64,000 nt of DNA, taken from NCBI RefSeq assembly GCF_000970855.1, contig NZ_KQ034046.1, positions 1 through 64,000 of the forward strand. Direction: 5' to 3'. Positions 39,610 through 48,358 of this stretch are shown piece after piece (position 1 is the stretch's first letter; each line of letters opens with the position of its first letter). The position numbers were made by a program, and so were the translations under genes. Source of the DNA: Lactobacillus helsingborgensis. GTDB taxonomy: Bacteria > Bacillota > Bacilli > Lactobacillales > Lactobacillaceae. The notes beneath the pieces are model-generated. The model saw nothing but the letters and a program-made list of their open reading frames with translations, was not told the DNA's origin and did no database searches.

Positions 39610-41160
39610 TTAGTTATTTGAATTTTTAGCTTCTGGCCAAACTTTATCGTAATCAACACCAATAATGTCTTTAGTGGTGCGCTTTACTTCATCAGTAGCA
39701 TCAGCTTTAGAACCGCCGGCACGAAGTCTGGCAATTTCGTTGATTATTATGGTATGGCTCTTCTTGTTTAGCTTGTAACCAAATGAGATGAGTAATGCTA
39801 AGAAAATCAATATACCAGAGCCAAACAAAATGACATTTAAAATTGCATTTTGAGTAGCAATTGGCTGAGTTGCTGCATTTTTGGCAAAGCCGTTGTTATC
39901 AAGATACATACCAACAAATATACCGGATAGTCCTGAAGTTAAACCACGGACAAAACTAACGACTGCTTGGAAAGTACCGGCCTTGTTTTCGCCAGTGAGC
40001 AGTTCGCCTAGGTCTGGCATAAATGGGTACATGTTCCAAGGGAGGAACCAGTCAATGGCTCTGGAAATTATGAAGAGCATCATAATGATAAATAATAATA
40101 CGAATGTGTTCTTGGGTTGCAGTTTGCCTAGAGCATAAAGAATGATAAATGTAGCCAAGTCAATTGTTAAAGTTACGCCATAAATTTTTCTAGGACCGAA
40201 TTTAACAACAGCCCAGCCACCAATTAAAGTACCAATAAAACCGAAACCGGCAAATGACATGATGTAACCGGCAGTTGAGGCGCTGCCGTGCAGACAGAAA
40301 ATAACATAATATGTCCAGACCATGCTCATAACATCAAAGCCGGTGAATGACAGCAGGTAAATCAAAATTTGCTGAGTATATGATTTAACCCGGAATACAC
40401 GAAGATAATCCAATAGTTGTCTTCCCAATATCTTCCAGAAAGAACCGTGAACTTTTTGATGCTTTTTTTGTTTGTTTTCTTCAGCTTCCTTGTCAGCCAC
40501 ATTTTCGACTTGGTCAACAGGCATTTCCCAAGTATTAAATGCTGTCAGCCAGAGGCCGAGCAAGTAGACTACACCAAAGAAGACAGCGTTAAGAGTCAAC
40601 GCCATAGCGCTGTGTTGCCCAAACACCTTAAAGAGTTGTGCGGGAATGAAGTTGGCAAAGAAGTTTGAAAATGCGGCAAAGACCAACCTGGTAGTAGAAA
40701 GTAACGTACGTTCATTAAAGTCGGTAGTCATTTCGTTTGGCAGAGTTGAATAAGGTACAGTAATCATTTGTTGGATCAGCAAAAATGCTAGATAAACAAA
40801 GAAGTAGTACCAGTAGTTCAAACCGCCGAACCACAGGCAAATGTAGGAAAGAATTAATGGTGAACCAAAGATTAAAAAGAAATGGCGTCTGCCAAATATT
40901 TTTCCTAGTTTAGTGTGATAAAAGTTGTCGGTAATACCACCAGCAACCAAACCAAAAACTGCAGTTACCCAACTACCAATAGCAATAATTGAAGCACCTT
41001 GTGTAGCAGATAAATTGCAGAATGATGTGAAGAAGTAGAGCATCCACGCTGACTGAACGGCTTGCGCCCCACCACTACTGAAATCAGTTAAACCATAACA
41101 GATAGCAGTCCAAAGAGTGACTTTCCGCTTAGTATAAATTCGTTTTGAAAGTTTATTCAT
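39610..41160 (-). CDS. GPH-family sugar:cation symporter
   Basis: A 516-residue, 12-span permease of the glycoside-pentoside-hexuronide (GPH/MelB-LacS) family: N-terminal LTDFSSGGAQAVQS region, GGITDNFYHTKLGKIFGRRHFF (loop 2-3) and RLRAGG near the end. Unlike LacS it has no C-terminal IIA domain. Upstream of lacZ and sharing the control region with the rhamnogalacturonan genes, it may import galactosides or oligosaccharides from pectin side chains. Paralogue of 46800. Confidence 0.92.
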   Translation of the reverse strand: MNKLSKRIYTKRKVTLWTAICYGLTDFSSGGAQAVQSAWMLYFFTSFCNLSATQGASIIAIGSWVTAVFGLVAGGITDNFYHTKLGKIFGRRHFFLIFGSPLILSYICLWFGGLNYWYYFFVYLAFLLIQQMITVPYSTLPNEMTTDFNERTLLSTTRLVFAAFSNFFANFIPAQLFKVFGQHSAMALTLNAVFFGVVYLLGLWLTAFNTWEMPVDQVENVADKEAEENKQKKHQKVHGSFWKILGRQLLDYLRVFRVKSYTQQILIYLLSFTGFDVMSMVWTYYVIFCLHGSASTAGYIMSFAGFGFIGTLIGGWAVVKFGPRKIYGVTLTIDLATFIILYALGKLQPKNTFVLLFIIMMLFIISRAIDWFLPWNMYPFMPDLGELLTGENKAGTFQAVVSFVRGLTSGLSGIFVGMYLDNNGFAKNAATQPIATQNAILNVILFGSGILIFLALLISFGYKLNKKSHTIIINEIARLRAGGSKADATDEVKRTTKDIIGVDYDKVWPEAKNSNN

Positions 41161-41536
41161 TTTACATTCTTACCCCTAAATCTATTATAAATCGAATCTA
41201 TTAAACTATTAGGAAGCGGTTCCACTGAAAATTGTAAACATATTTTGTTCAAAAAACCAGAAGTTTTTAAAAAGTTTTTTGTAAAATAAGCTGGCTGTGG
41301 ATAGCAATTTAGTATACTTAAACTGGTTTTATATATTTTATTTAAAACATTTTTGCGAAAATGGTCTAGACCTAAATATAACAAAAAAGCTTAATAATTT
41401 AGCCATAAAATAACTATTTTTTAAAAGCGGTCTAGTTTTACTATCTGTGAATAAAGTTGTTTTGCTAAAATTACTATGCTAAATTAAAAACATGGAAGCG
41501 GTCACAAAAAATAAAAAGGTTAGGAGAAATATTTAA
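41161..41536. promoter_or_regulatory. Divergent control region with cre-like and GTCTAGAC operators
   Basis: No gene. TGGAAGCGGTCACA (41493-41506) matches the CcpA cre consensus TGWAANCGNTNWCA with one mismatch, 30 bases before the ATG at 41537. Related, poorer copies are AGGAAGCGGTTCCA (41211-41224) and TAAAAGCGGTCTAG (41421-41434). TGGTCTAGACC (41362-41372) is a near-perfect palindrome of the GntR/NagR type. So catabolite control plus a specific regulator probably act on both divergent units. Confidence 0.6.
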
Positions 41537-44020
41537 ATGGATTCTAAGAAATTTACGGTTTCACAAAATGAATCTTTAACTAATTTTCTACTTTCACCAA
41601 TTACCTATGAGCGCCAAACTACAGTTCCGCCACGAAAATTTCGCAGTGGGCTTCGGCCTAGCCCTTATGAGTATGAAATGAAAGGTATTGATAATGAGTA
41701 TCCGGGTAGAGCTTATTTTTTAACTCATAAAGTAATTGATCAACAAGATTTAGCTAAGAATATCAAATATACTAAAGTGTATTCTGGCTTTGAGGATGAC
41801 TTTATTACCTTATCGACTGAAGTTCCGGTACCGACAATCTTAAGATGTTGGGCTAAAACCTATATTGATATGGATGAAGATGCTAAAGTTCCATTCCAAA
41901 TGTCAACACCTGGCGGCATGAAAATATGGGTTAATGATAAGTTGGAAGTAACTTATAAAAATTATACGCGGAATACAACTAAGGCTAAGAACTGTGAATT
42001 GTCTTTAGCAAAGGGTACTAATGAAATAATCGTTTATTTTGATGATTTAGCTGAAAGAGACGCCGACTTTATCTTTTCTCTGGTCAATTTAGGCACGAAG
42101 AAGCTCCATGGTCATATTCCAGTTAAAGATGCTGCTGCTCTTGAACATGCACAACATTTACTGGCATCTATTCATTTCTTGAAGGATTATTACGCTCAAG
42201 GTGACATAAAGTTTTTTGTAGATTCACCAGTAGATACTGCTCTAAGAATTAGGTTTAATCCACCTGCTGAAGATCCGTATAGTGATATGCAAAGCGGCAA
42301 TATTACTGAATTCAAGCAGGATGAGCGCAAAGTAACAATTACGCCAGGTGCACATGAATATGTAATGGGCAACACGTATGATTTTCAATTTGCTTCTTTA
42401 ACCAATGTTGAATTTGGAGTTAAGTTGCCCGATGGTTCGTGGGTTACCAGAATTATTACGTTAACAGTTTATAATACTAAAAACTATGAAAATGTGATTA
42501 CTAGTAAAACGCTGGCAGAACGTAAAAGACAAGCTTTAGAATATTATGCTAGGCAAAACCTTGATGATATTAATGTTGCTATGGCAAAGATGTATCTGAA
42601 TAAGCCACTTACTTATGAAAAAGGGCATAAGCTGCCTTTTGAATTAGAAAGTGCACTTAATTTAGTCAATAATCATGGGGATTGTTCCGACTTTATTTTG
42701 GCGCCTTTGTTAAGCTTTATGATTAAGTATCCGGACAAGATGCCCCCAGAAATTAAGCAGACGCTTAAGGAAACAGCACTAAAGTTCAGATACTGGATAG
42801 ATGAGCCGGGCAATGACGTCATGTGGTATTTCAGTGAAAATCACGCATTCTTATTCCATATTGCACGTTATTTTGCTGGTTATCTGTATCCGAGTGAACA
42901 ATTCACAGTCAGTGGTCATAAAGGTAAAGAACAATATGAACTGGGTAAAAAGCAAATTGAAGACTGGTTTGATGAGTTTTTCAAGTATGGTCTGGCTGAA
43001 TGGAATTCGTTAACTTACATGCCAATTGATTTGATTGGACTGTTCAGTTTATACAATGCGGCACCGGATGAAAGTATCAGAAATATAGCGCAAAAAGGAC
43101 TAGATTTTTGTTTCCAAATCATTGCGATCAACTCATTTGGTAAAAATTATGCCTCAACTTATGGTCGCGTTTATGAACACAATTTAAAAAACATCTCTCT
43201 CAGTGAAATTGCCAGTTTAGCTAAAGTCGCGTTTAATATCGGCTGTTTTAATGATGCCTTAAGAGATGCTGCCCCGTTTTCACTCTCGGATTACGTACCA
43301 CAAAGTAACCTCAAAAAGTACTTTATTCCGACTAAACCATATAAATTTGAGTATCTTCAAGGGATTAATCAGGCTCATTCATATATCTATAAAACTCCCG
43401 CATACGCAATGGCTAGCGTGATTAACTACCAAGTTGGTCAGCACGGAGTGCAGCAGCACAATATGAATATTGCTTTGAAAGACATGATTACAAACGTCTG
43501 GATTACAAACCCTGGTGAGCGTAAGTACAGCGGTGATCATAAACCAAGTTACTGGGCAGGTAATAATAGAGAACCTCAAATCAATCAGTATAAAAATTAC
43601 ATGTTTATGACTTATAATTTAACTAGGGATGACTTACCTTTTATTCATATCTATTATCCATTTTGGGAGTTTGATGAAGAATTAGCTGGTGAAAATTGGT
43701 TAGCCTTTCGTAAAGGCAATGCTGCTTGCTTTATTCACTTTTCAAATCCGATCGTAAAAACTAAGTTTGGTCCCGAAACGGACCGTGAATTTATTAGTAA
43801 CGGCACGAACCACTTTGTTTTTATTACTTGTTTTACAGTAAACGATAAACTACCCTCCAGCGCTGATTTACTTCAACGTTTTAAGGTAGACGATGTAAAA
43901 AGAGTAGTAGTAGCTGACGGGCGACACTTCAAAGTAAGACCAGAAAAATTAACTGTTGATAATGAAGAAGTGCCGACTAATACTGCCAGCTATTTAAAAA
44001 TTGGTGGTTTAACAAATTAA
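41537..44020 (+). CDS. Large putative carbohydrate-active protein, family unassigned (alpha-toroid plus beta domains)
   Basis: 827 residues, no signal peptide, so cytosolic. I do not recognise a named enzyme family. Residues 1-210 look like a beta-rich, ligand-binding-like domain; about 330-620 is helical with repeated motifs (NHGDCSDF, WYFSENHAFLFHIARYF with Asn435-His436, AEWNSLTY 487-494, TYGRVYE 541-547); 620-827 is again beta-rich (GQHGVQQHNMNIALKD, WITNPGE). That order resembles toroid-plus-sandwich polysaccharide lyases and similar uncharacterised proteins of plant-associated bacteria. It is the first gene of the pectin-type cluster, with a cre site before it. Confidence 0.6.
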   Translation: MDSKKFTVSQNESLTNFLLSPITYERQTTVPPRKFRSGLRPSPYEYEMKGIDNEYPGRAYFLTHKVIDQQDLAKNIKYTKVYSGFEDDFITLSTEVPVPTILRCWAKTYIDMDEDAKVPFQMSTPGGMKIWVNDKLEVTYKNYTRNTTKAKNCELSLAKGTNEIIVYFDDLAERDADFIFSLVNLGTKKLHGHIPVKDAAALEHAQHLLASIHFLKDYYAQGDIKFFVDSPVDTALRIRFNPPAEDPYSDMQSGNITEFKQDERKVTITPGAHEYVMGNTYDFQFASLTNVEFGVKLPDGSWVTRIITLTVYNTKNYENVITSKTLAERKRQALEYYARQNLDDINVAMAKMYLNKPLTYEKGHKLPFELESALNLVNNHGDCSDFILAPLLSFMIKYPDKMPPEIKQTLKETALKFRYWIDEPGNDVMWYFSENHAFLFHIARYFAGYLYPSEQFTVSGHKGKEQYELGKKQIEDWFDEFFKYGLAEWNSLTYMPIDLIGLFSLYNAAPDESIRNIAQKGLDFCFQIIAINSFGKNYASTYGRVYEHNLKNISLSEIASLAKVAFNIGCFNDALRDAAPFSLSDYVPQSNLKKYFIPTKPYKFEYLQGINQAHSYIYKTPAYAMASVINYQVGQHGVQQHNMNIALKDMITNVWITNPGERKYSGDHKPSYWAGNNREPQINQYKNYMFMTYNLTRDDLPFIHIYYPFWEFDEELAGENWLAFRKGNAACFIHFSNPIVKTKFGPETDREFISNGTNHFVFITCFTVNDKLPSSADLLQRFKVDDVKRVVVADGRHFKVRPEKLTVDNEEVPTNTASYLKIGGLTN

Positions 44021-44046
44021 AATTTTAGTAAGTAGCGGCGATAAAT

Positions 44047-44964
44047 ATGGAAGATGTTGTAATTGGCATTGATTTTGGAGGAACAACGATTAAGTTTGGC
44101 TTGGTTACTAGAACCGGTCACATAAAAAGGCAATGGTCTATTGCTACTCCTGCAAAAACTGCACCAGAAACCGTTATGGCAGAAATTGTTCAGGAAATAA
44201 AACGGCGAGTAAGTAGTGCAGAGCACCTTTTAGGTGTTGGTCTGGGTATTCCGGGATCGGTAAGACCCGATACTTTAGCTGTCTATGACTGCAACAATTT
44301 AGGTTGGAATAAAGATACGGATATCCTAGCACTGCTGCAAAAAGGCTTGGATATACCGCTTGTAATAGAAAATGATGCCAATGCTGCAACTATTGGCGAG
44401 AAGTGGCAAGATAGCACCAGTAAAGACAACCTCATGTACGTTACGTTAGGGACTGGCGTAGGAGCTGGAATTGTATTAAATGATCAGTTGGTTCACGGGT
44501 TTGCTGGTGCTGCTGGTGAACTAGGACATGTTATCGTTGACCCAAAGGGGTTTAAATGTACTTGTGGTAATCGCGGCTGCCTTGAAACGGTATCATCAGC
44601 CACTGGAATAGTACGTCTTTATCAAAAAGAGAGCGGACAAGATGAAGTCTCAATCACAGCAAAAGAAATTTTTGACCAGGCAAAGCAAAACTCTCCTTTG
44701 GCCTTGAACGTGGTGGATCAAGCTTGCGATTATTTAGGCTTGGCTTTAGCAAATGTCGCGAACGTTCTTAATCTGGAAGAAATTATTATTGGTGGCGGCG
44801 TAGCTGCTGCTGGTGAATTTTTAAGAGCAAGAGTTGAACGGGCTGTGGATAAGTATCTTTATTTTAGCGCTCAAAATCACATTACTATTAAATTAGCAAG
44901 TTTAGGCAATGATGCAGGGATTCTAGGCATGGCAAAATTGGTTTTACAAAAAGTAAATAAATAG
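44047..44964 (+). CDS. ROK-family sugar kinase
   Basis: 305-residue kinase of the ROK family. ATP-binding DFGGTTIKFG at the start, catalytic Asp in ENDANAAT, LGTGVGAGI, zinc site His161 (GELGHVIVD) with Cys171, Cys173 and Cys178 (CTCGNRGC). Glucokinase or another hexose kinase; substrate cannot be decided. It is 26 bases after the unknown 827-residue protein, with an unremarkable ribosome binding site, and a hairpin follows at 45028-45066. Confidence 0.92.
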   Translation: MEDVVIGIDFGGTTIKFGLVTRTGHIKRQWSIATPAKTAPETVMAEIVQEIKRRVSSAEHLLGVGLGIPGSVRPDTLAVYDCNNLGWNKDTDILALLQKGLDIPLVIENDANAATIGEKWQDSTSKDNLMYVTLGTGVGAGIVLNDQLVHGFAGAAGELGHVIVDPKGFKCTCGNRGCLETVSSATGIVRLYQKESGQDEVSITAKEIFDQAKQNSPLALNVVDQACDYLGLALANVANVLNLEEIIIGGGVAAAGEFLRARVERAVDKYLYFSAQNHITIKLASLGNDAGILGMAKLVLQKVNK

Positions 44965-45027
44965 TATTCACATTTTGGTTATAGCAGCTGCGCCTATAGG
45001 TCTGGGTTATGCTGATCATTTGCTTTT

Positions 45028-45066
45028 AAAGACGAGGTAGAGCCTGTGCTTTATCTGGTCTTTTTT
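45028..45066 (+). terminator. Internal hairpin terminator between kinase and lyase genes
   Basis: AAAGAC-GAGGTAGAGC pairs with GCTTTATCTG-GTCTTT (two G-T pairs), followed by a T run, directly before the lyase gene. It could set expression of the downstream genes lower, or be bypassed. Confidence 0.6.
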
Positions 45067-45083
45067 AAAAAGGTGAATTAAAA

Positions 45084-46772
45084 ATGAAAGCGAATCTACG
45101 GTTAAAAATTAGTGGCAAAAATTCACGCGCAGCTTTAATTGATAATGGTCAATTACAAGTATCTTTTGATGAGCAAGGCAAAGTAAAGCATCTACGTTAT
45201 CAGGGGTTGGAGTTGCTTACCAATCTTGCGGGCGAGCCGGGTGATCCCGATAAAAGGCATAGCTTTTATTGTGACTATCATCAGGCTGGAAAAACTGTTA
45301 ACTTGCAGCCGTCGGCCCTAAAAATTATTGAGAAATCTGCCGCACGAATACATATTGCATATATTGATGATACAAACGAATTAGGTATTGAATATCATAT
45401 TATTATTAATAATAACGATCCCGCAATCTATTCTTATGTCAAAGCATGGAATAACGTGCACCGCAATTTTAATATTAATGAATTACGCACGGTTTACCGC
45501 TTAAATCGCTCTTTAGTTCCTGTGAGTTATAACGGCGAACGAACTGGCTTGCAACCAACTTCTGCGCACATGATGCAGGGGCAAAAATTGCAAGATGAAA
45601 CTTACCTCATGCCGGATGGCTCGCTTTATGACAGCAGCATGATTTATTCAAAATATGATTATGCCGGCTATTTGGGTAAGACAGATTTGTGGGGCCAATT
45701 TGGTCAAAAATTAGGTTTTTGGCTAATTTTACCAGATAAAAGTGCTTATGGTTGCGGTCCCCTTAATCAAGATTTGTTGGTCCATTATGATGCGATAGTT
45801 CTCAATTATATGGTCAGTGAGCACTTCGGCAAGGGCGTGTTTGAAGTCCAGCCAGATTTTAATAAAATTTTTGGCCCCTGGTGCATTTATTTAAATAATG
45901 GTGACTTAGCCGATGCTAAAAAAAGAGCGGATCATGAAAAAACGGCTTGGCCTTATGATTGGGTTAAAGACCCTGATTATGCCCAAACTCTTTATCAGGT
46001 ACAGGGCAAAATCTATTCAGAATATCGTCATCAAAACTGTACGGTCATTCTGACAGATACCAGGGCGGATCAGGTGCCGCTTAATCAGCAAAAGGCTGGT
46101 TTTATGTACTATACGGATACGAATGCTGCGGGTGAGTTTAATATCGCTCACATCAGACCCGGCAAATATTTCCTATATGTCTATGAAAATTATGCAGATG
46201 ATTTGGCAACACATCTTTTAAAAGAGGTAATAGTTACTGATCACAATTTAAATCTGGGCTTGTTAAAGATTAAGCGGACAACAACAACTATTTGGCAAAT
46301 TGGTCTGTGTACTCATACTACAGCCGGGATGAAATTCAGTGAGCAGCTGCGAAATTATAGCTGGCTTGATTTGGTTCCTGCAAACTGGGATTACGACATT
46401 GAAAAAGATGCAGAATGGTACTATTTGCAAAATGATCGTGGTCGATGGCAAATTCACTTTAGTAAAAAATCCCTGCAATTCGATGGTCGGGACTATGAAT
46501 TGCAGTTATCTTTTGCCGGGACATCTCAAAAAGATATGACAAATGATAATGGCTGCACGGTAAAAATCGCTTTAAATGGTACTACAATTGCAACTAAAGT
46601 TTTCCCGAATGATCGTGCCGCTTACCGTTCAGCCATGAAAAGCGGCGGTTATCATCTATGGCAGATAAAATTACCTGCCGCCGCCGTTTTAAATAATAAT
46701 GTTATTAGTATTACGACTGATGGGTACTTAATGTATGACACTATAAGTTTAGTTAAATCAATAATTGATTAG
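45084..46772 (+). CDS. Rhamnogalacturonan lyase-like protein, PL4 family
   Basis: 562 residues with the three-part PL4 architecture: an N-terminal catalytic beta-sandwich (about 1-300; DNGQLQVSFDEQGKVKHLRY, then YCDYHQAG and NNGDLADAKKRADHE), a small fibronectin/carboxypeptidase-regulatory-like domain (about 305-395; AGEFNIAHIRPGKYFLYVY), and a C-terminal galactose-binding sandwich (about 410-560). PL4 enzymes cleave rhamnogalacturonan I between Rha and GalA by beta-elimination. No signal peptide is present, so it would act on imported oligosaccharides. It is unusual in lactobacilli. Confidence 0.82.
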   Translation: MKANLRLKISGKNSRAALIDNGQLQVSFDEQGKVKHLRYQGLELLTNLAGEPGDPDKRHSFYCDYHQAGKTVNLQPSALKIIEKSAARIHIAYIDDTNELGIEYHIIINNNDPAIYSYVKAWNNVHRNFNINELRTVYRLNRSLVPVSYNGERTGLQPTSAHMMQGQKLQDETYLMPDGSLYDSSMIYSKYDYAGYLGKTDLWGQFGQKLGFWLILPDKSAYGCGPLNQDLLVHYDAIVLNYMVSEHFGKGVFEVQPDFNKIFGPWCIYLNNGDLADAKKRADHEKTAWPYDWVKDPDYAQTLYQVQGKIYSEYRHQNCTVILTDTRADQVPLNQQKAGFMYYTDTNAAGEFNIAHIRPGKYFLYVYENYADDLATHLLKEVIVTDHNLNLGLLKIKRTTTTIWQIGLCTHTTAGMKFSEQLRNYSWLDLVPANWDYDIEKDAEWYYLQNDRGRWQIHFSKKSLQFDGRDYELQLSFAGTSQKDMTNDNGCTVKIALNGTTIATKVFPNDRAAYRSAMKSGGYHLWQIKLPAAAVLNNNVISITTDGYLMYDTISLVKSIID

Positions 46773-46799
46773 TGCTTTTTCGGTATGAGGAGGCAAATT

Positions 46800-48350
46800 A
46801 TGAGTAAAGAAAAGAAAAACACCCAGTACCTTTCTACAGGTGGTGAAGGAGTCAAAATTCCTTTATGGCGCAAAATTGGTTTTTCGGCTTTTCAATTGTC
46901 TAATGTAATGATCACACTGGTGACTACATGGTTGATGTATTACTACACGACTTTTCTTAAAATTCCGATTGTGGTTGTTACTTTAATGTTTACGTCTGCT
47001 AAGATCATTGGCGCTGTCTTAACCCCAATTTATGGCTATATCTCTGACCGTTTGTATCAGACAAAGTTTGGGCGCAAACATGGGCGTAGAAAATCAATGT
47101 TTTTAATAGGAATTCCGTTAAAGTCTTTGACCTATATTTTTATGTGGATTCCAGGGATGTCGCAACCATTATATTTTATTTTCTTTTTGCTATATTTTCT
47201 TATTACCCCGATGCTGTCAACTTCGCAGTTAACTTTGACATCAGAAATGTCGGAAGACTCTGATCAACGGGCACAGCTAGTAGGTTTTAATCAGGCTGGA
47301 GCTGCCACTTCCGGAATATTTGCTTCTTTATTTATTGCTTGGATATTCAAGATTTGTGGTCAAAATAACGTTAATAGTTTTGTAATTGCCGCTGTAGTCT
47401 ACGATATTGTAGGTACATTGATGCTCATTCTTTTTTACAATTCGGTTTATGAAAGACCGGTTGATGAGTCGACAGTGCTTGAACAAAATAAGATTAGTTT
47501 GTGGAAACGTCTGGTTAATATTTTTTGGAATTTTATTAGTGCTATCAGAATAAAATCTTATTGGACGTATTTGTTAATGTGGCAGTGTGAGGAACTGTTT
47601 CGGACTATTCGGGGAGACATTAATACGTACTTCATTATCTTTGTCTTACTGTTAAGCCCCACAGAAGTTGCTGTTTCTACGAGTGTAGGCTACTTTTTTG
47701 GCATTATCTTTCTCGTGTTCTTCATGTGGCTGCAGGCCAAAACAAATGGTATGTTTTCATACCGTGTGGGTGCCTGGGGCGCAATCGTTGTCTTTATTGG
47801 TATTTTCATGTTGGCCGTTTTAAAACCGGCACATTTAAATATGTGGTGGATTATTGCCATGGTAGCGTTAAATTTTGGGATTACTGGTGTGGTCAATTCT
47901 TCGCAATATATCTTTACTTTTTTGCCCGATGTAGATGAAATTGTCACTGCCAAAAGGCGAGAAGGAGAATATGCCGGTGTGAACACTACCATTGATACTA
48001 TTCTTGATTCACTTTTTACCTTAATTATCGGCATTATTTTACAAATGACCGGCTTTAAGGCCGGTACCAAAGTACAAGCGCCAACCACGGTCAATGCACT
48101 GCTTATTTTATATTGCATTGTCCCGATTGTTCTGCTGCTTTTGGGCATAGCCTTTTCTTATATATGTAAATTGAATGTGGAAAATCATAAGATTATTCTG
48201 CAGGAGATTAAACGGCTTAGAAATGGCGGCGCCAAAAAGGACGTCACTCCTAATACTAAGGCGGTTGTCGAGAATCTAACCGGAATGCCGTATGAAAGAT
48301 GTTGGGGAAATAACAAAGTTATGGACATTACGCGAAGTATTAAAAAGTAG
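46800..48350 (+). CDS. GPH-family oligosaccharide:cation symporter
   Basis: 516 residues with 12 membrane spans and GPH features: GYISDRLYQTKFGRKHGRRKS loop, then IKRLRNGGAKKDV at the C terminus. An in-frame ATG at 46785 exists, but AGGAGG (46788-46793) is placed for ATG 46800, so I start there. Between a rhamnogalacturonan lyase and an acetylesterase-like gene, it likely imports their oligosaccharide substrates. Confidence 0.9.
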   Translation: MSKEKKNTQYLSTGGEGVKIPLWRKIGFSAFQLSNVMITLVTTWLMYYYTTFLKIPIVVVTLMFTSAKIIGAVLTPIYGYISDRLYQTKFGRKHGRRKSMFLIGIPLKSLTYIFMWIPGMSQPLYFIFFLLYFLITPMLSTSQLTLTSEMSEDSDQRAQLVGFNQAGAATSGIFASLFIAWIFKICGQNNVNSFVIAAVVYDIVGTLMLILFYNSVYERPVDESTVLEQNKISLWKRLVNIFWNFISAIRIKSYWTYLLMWQCEELFRTIRGDINTYFIIFVLLLSPTEVAVSTSVGYFFGIIFLVFFMWLQAKTNGMFSYRVGAWGAIVVFIGIFMLAVLKPAHLNMWWIIAMVALNFGITGVVNSSQYIFTFLPDVDEIVTAKRREGEYAGVNTTIDTILDSLFTLIIGIILQMTGFKAGTKVQAPTTVNALLILYCIVPIVLLLLGIAFSYICKLNVENHKIILQEIKRLRNGGAKKDVTPNTKAVVENLTGMPYERCWGNNKVMDITRSIKK

Positions 48351-48358
48351 TGGTGAAA

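Noticed and set aside
41157-41384. Minus-strand ORF of 75 codons in the divergent control region
   Set aside because: Covers operator-like sites, overlaps the permease start, and lacks a ribosome binding site.
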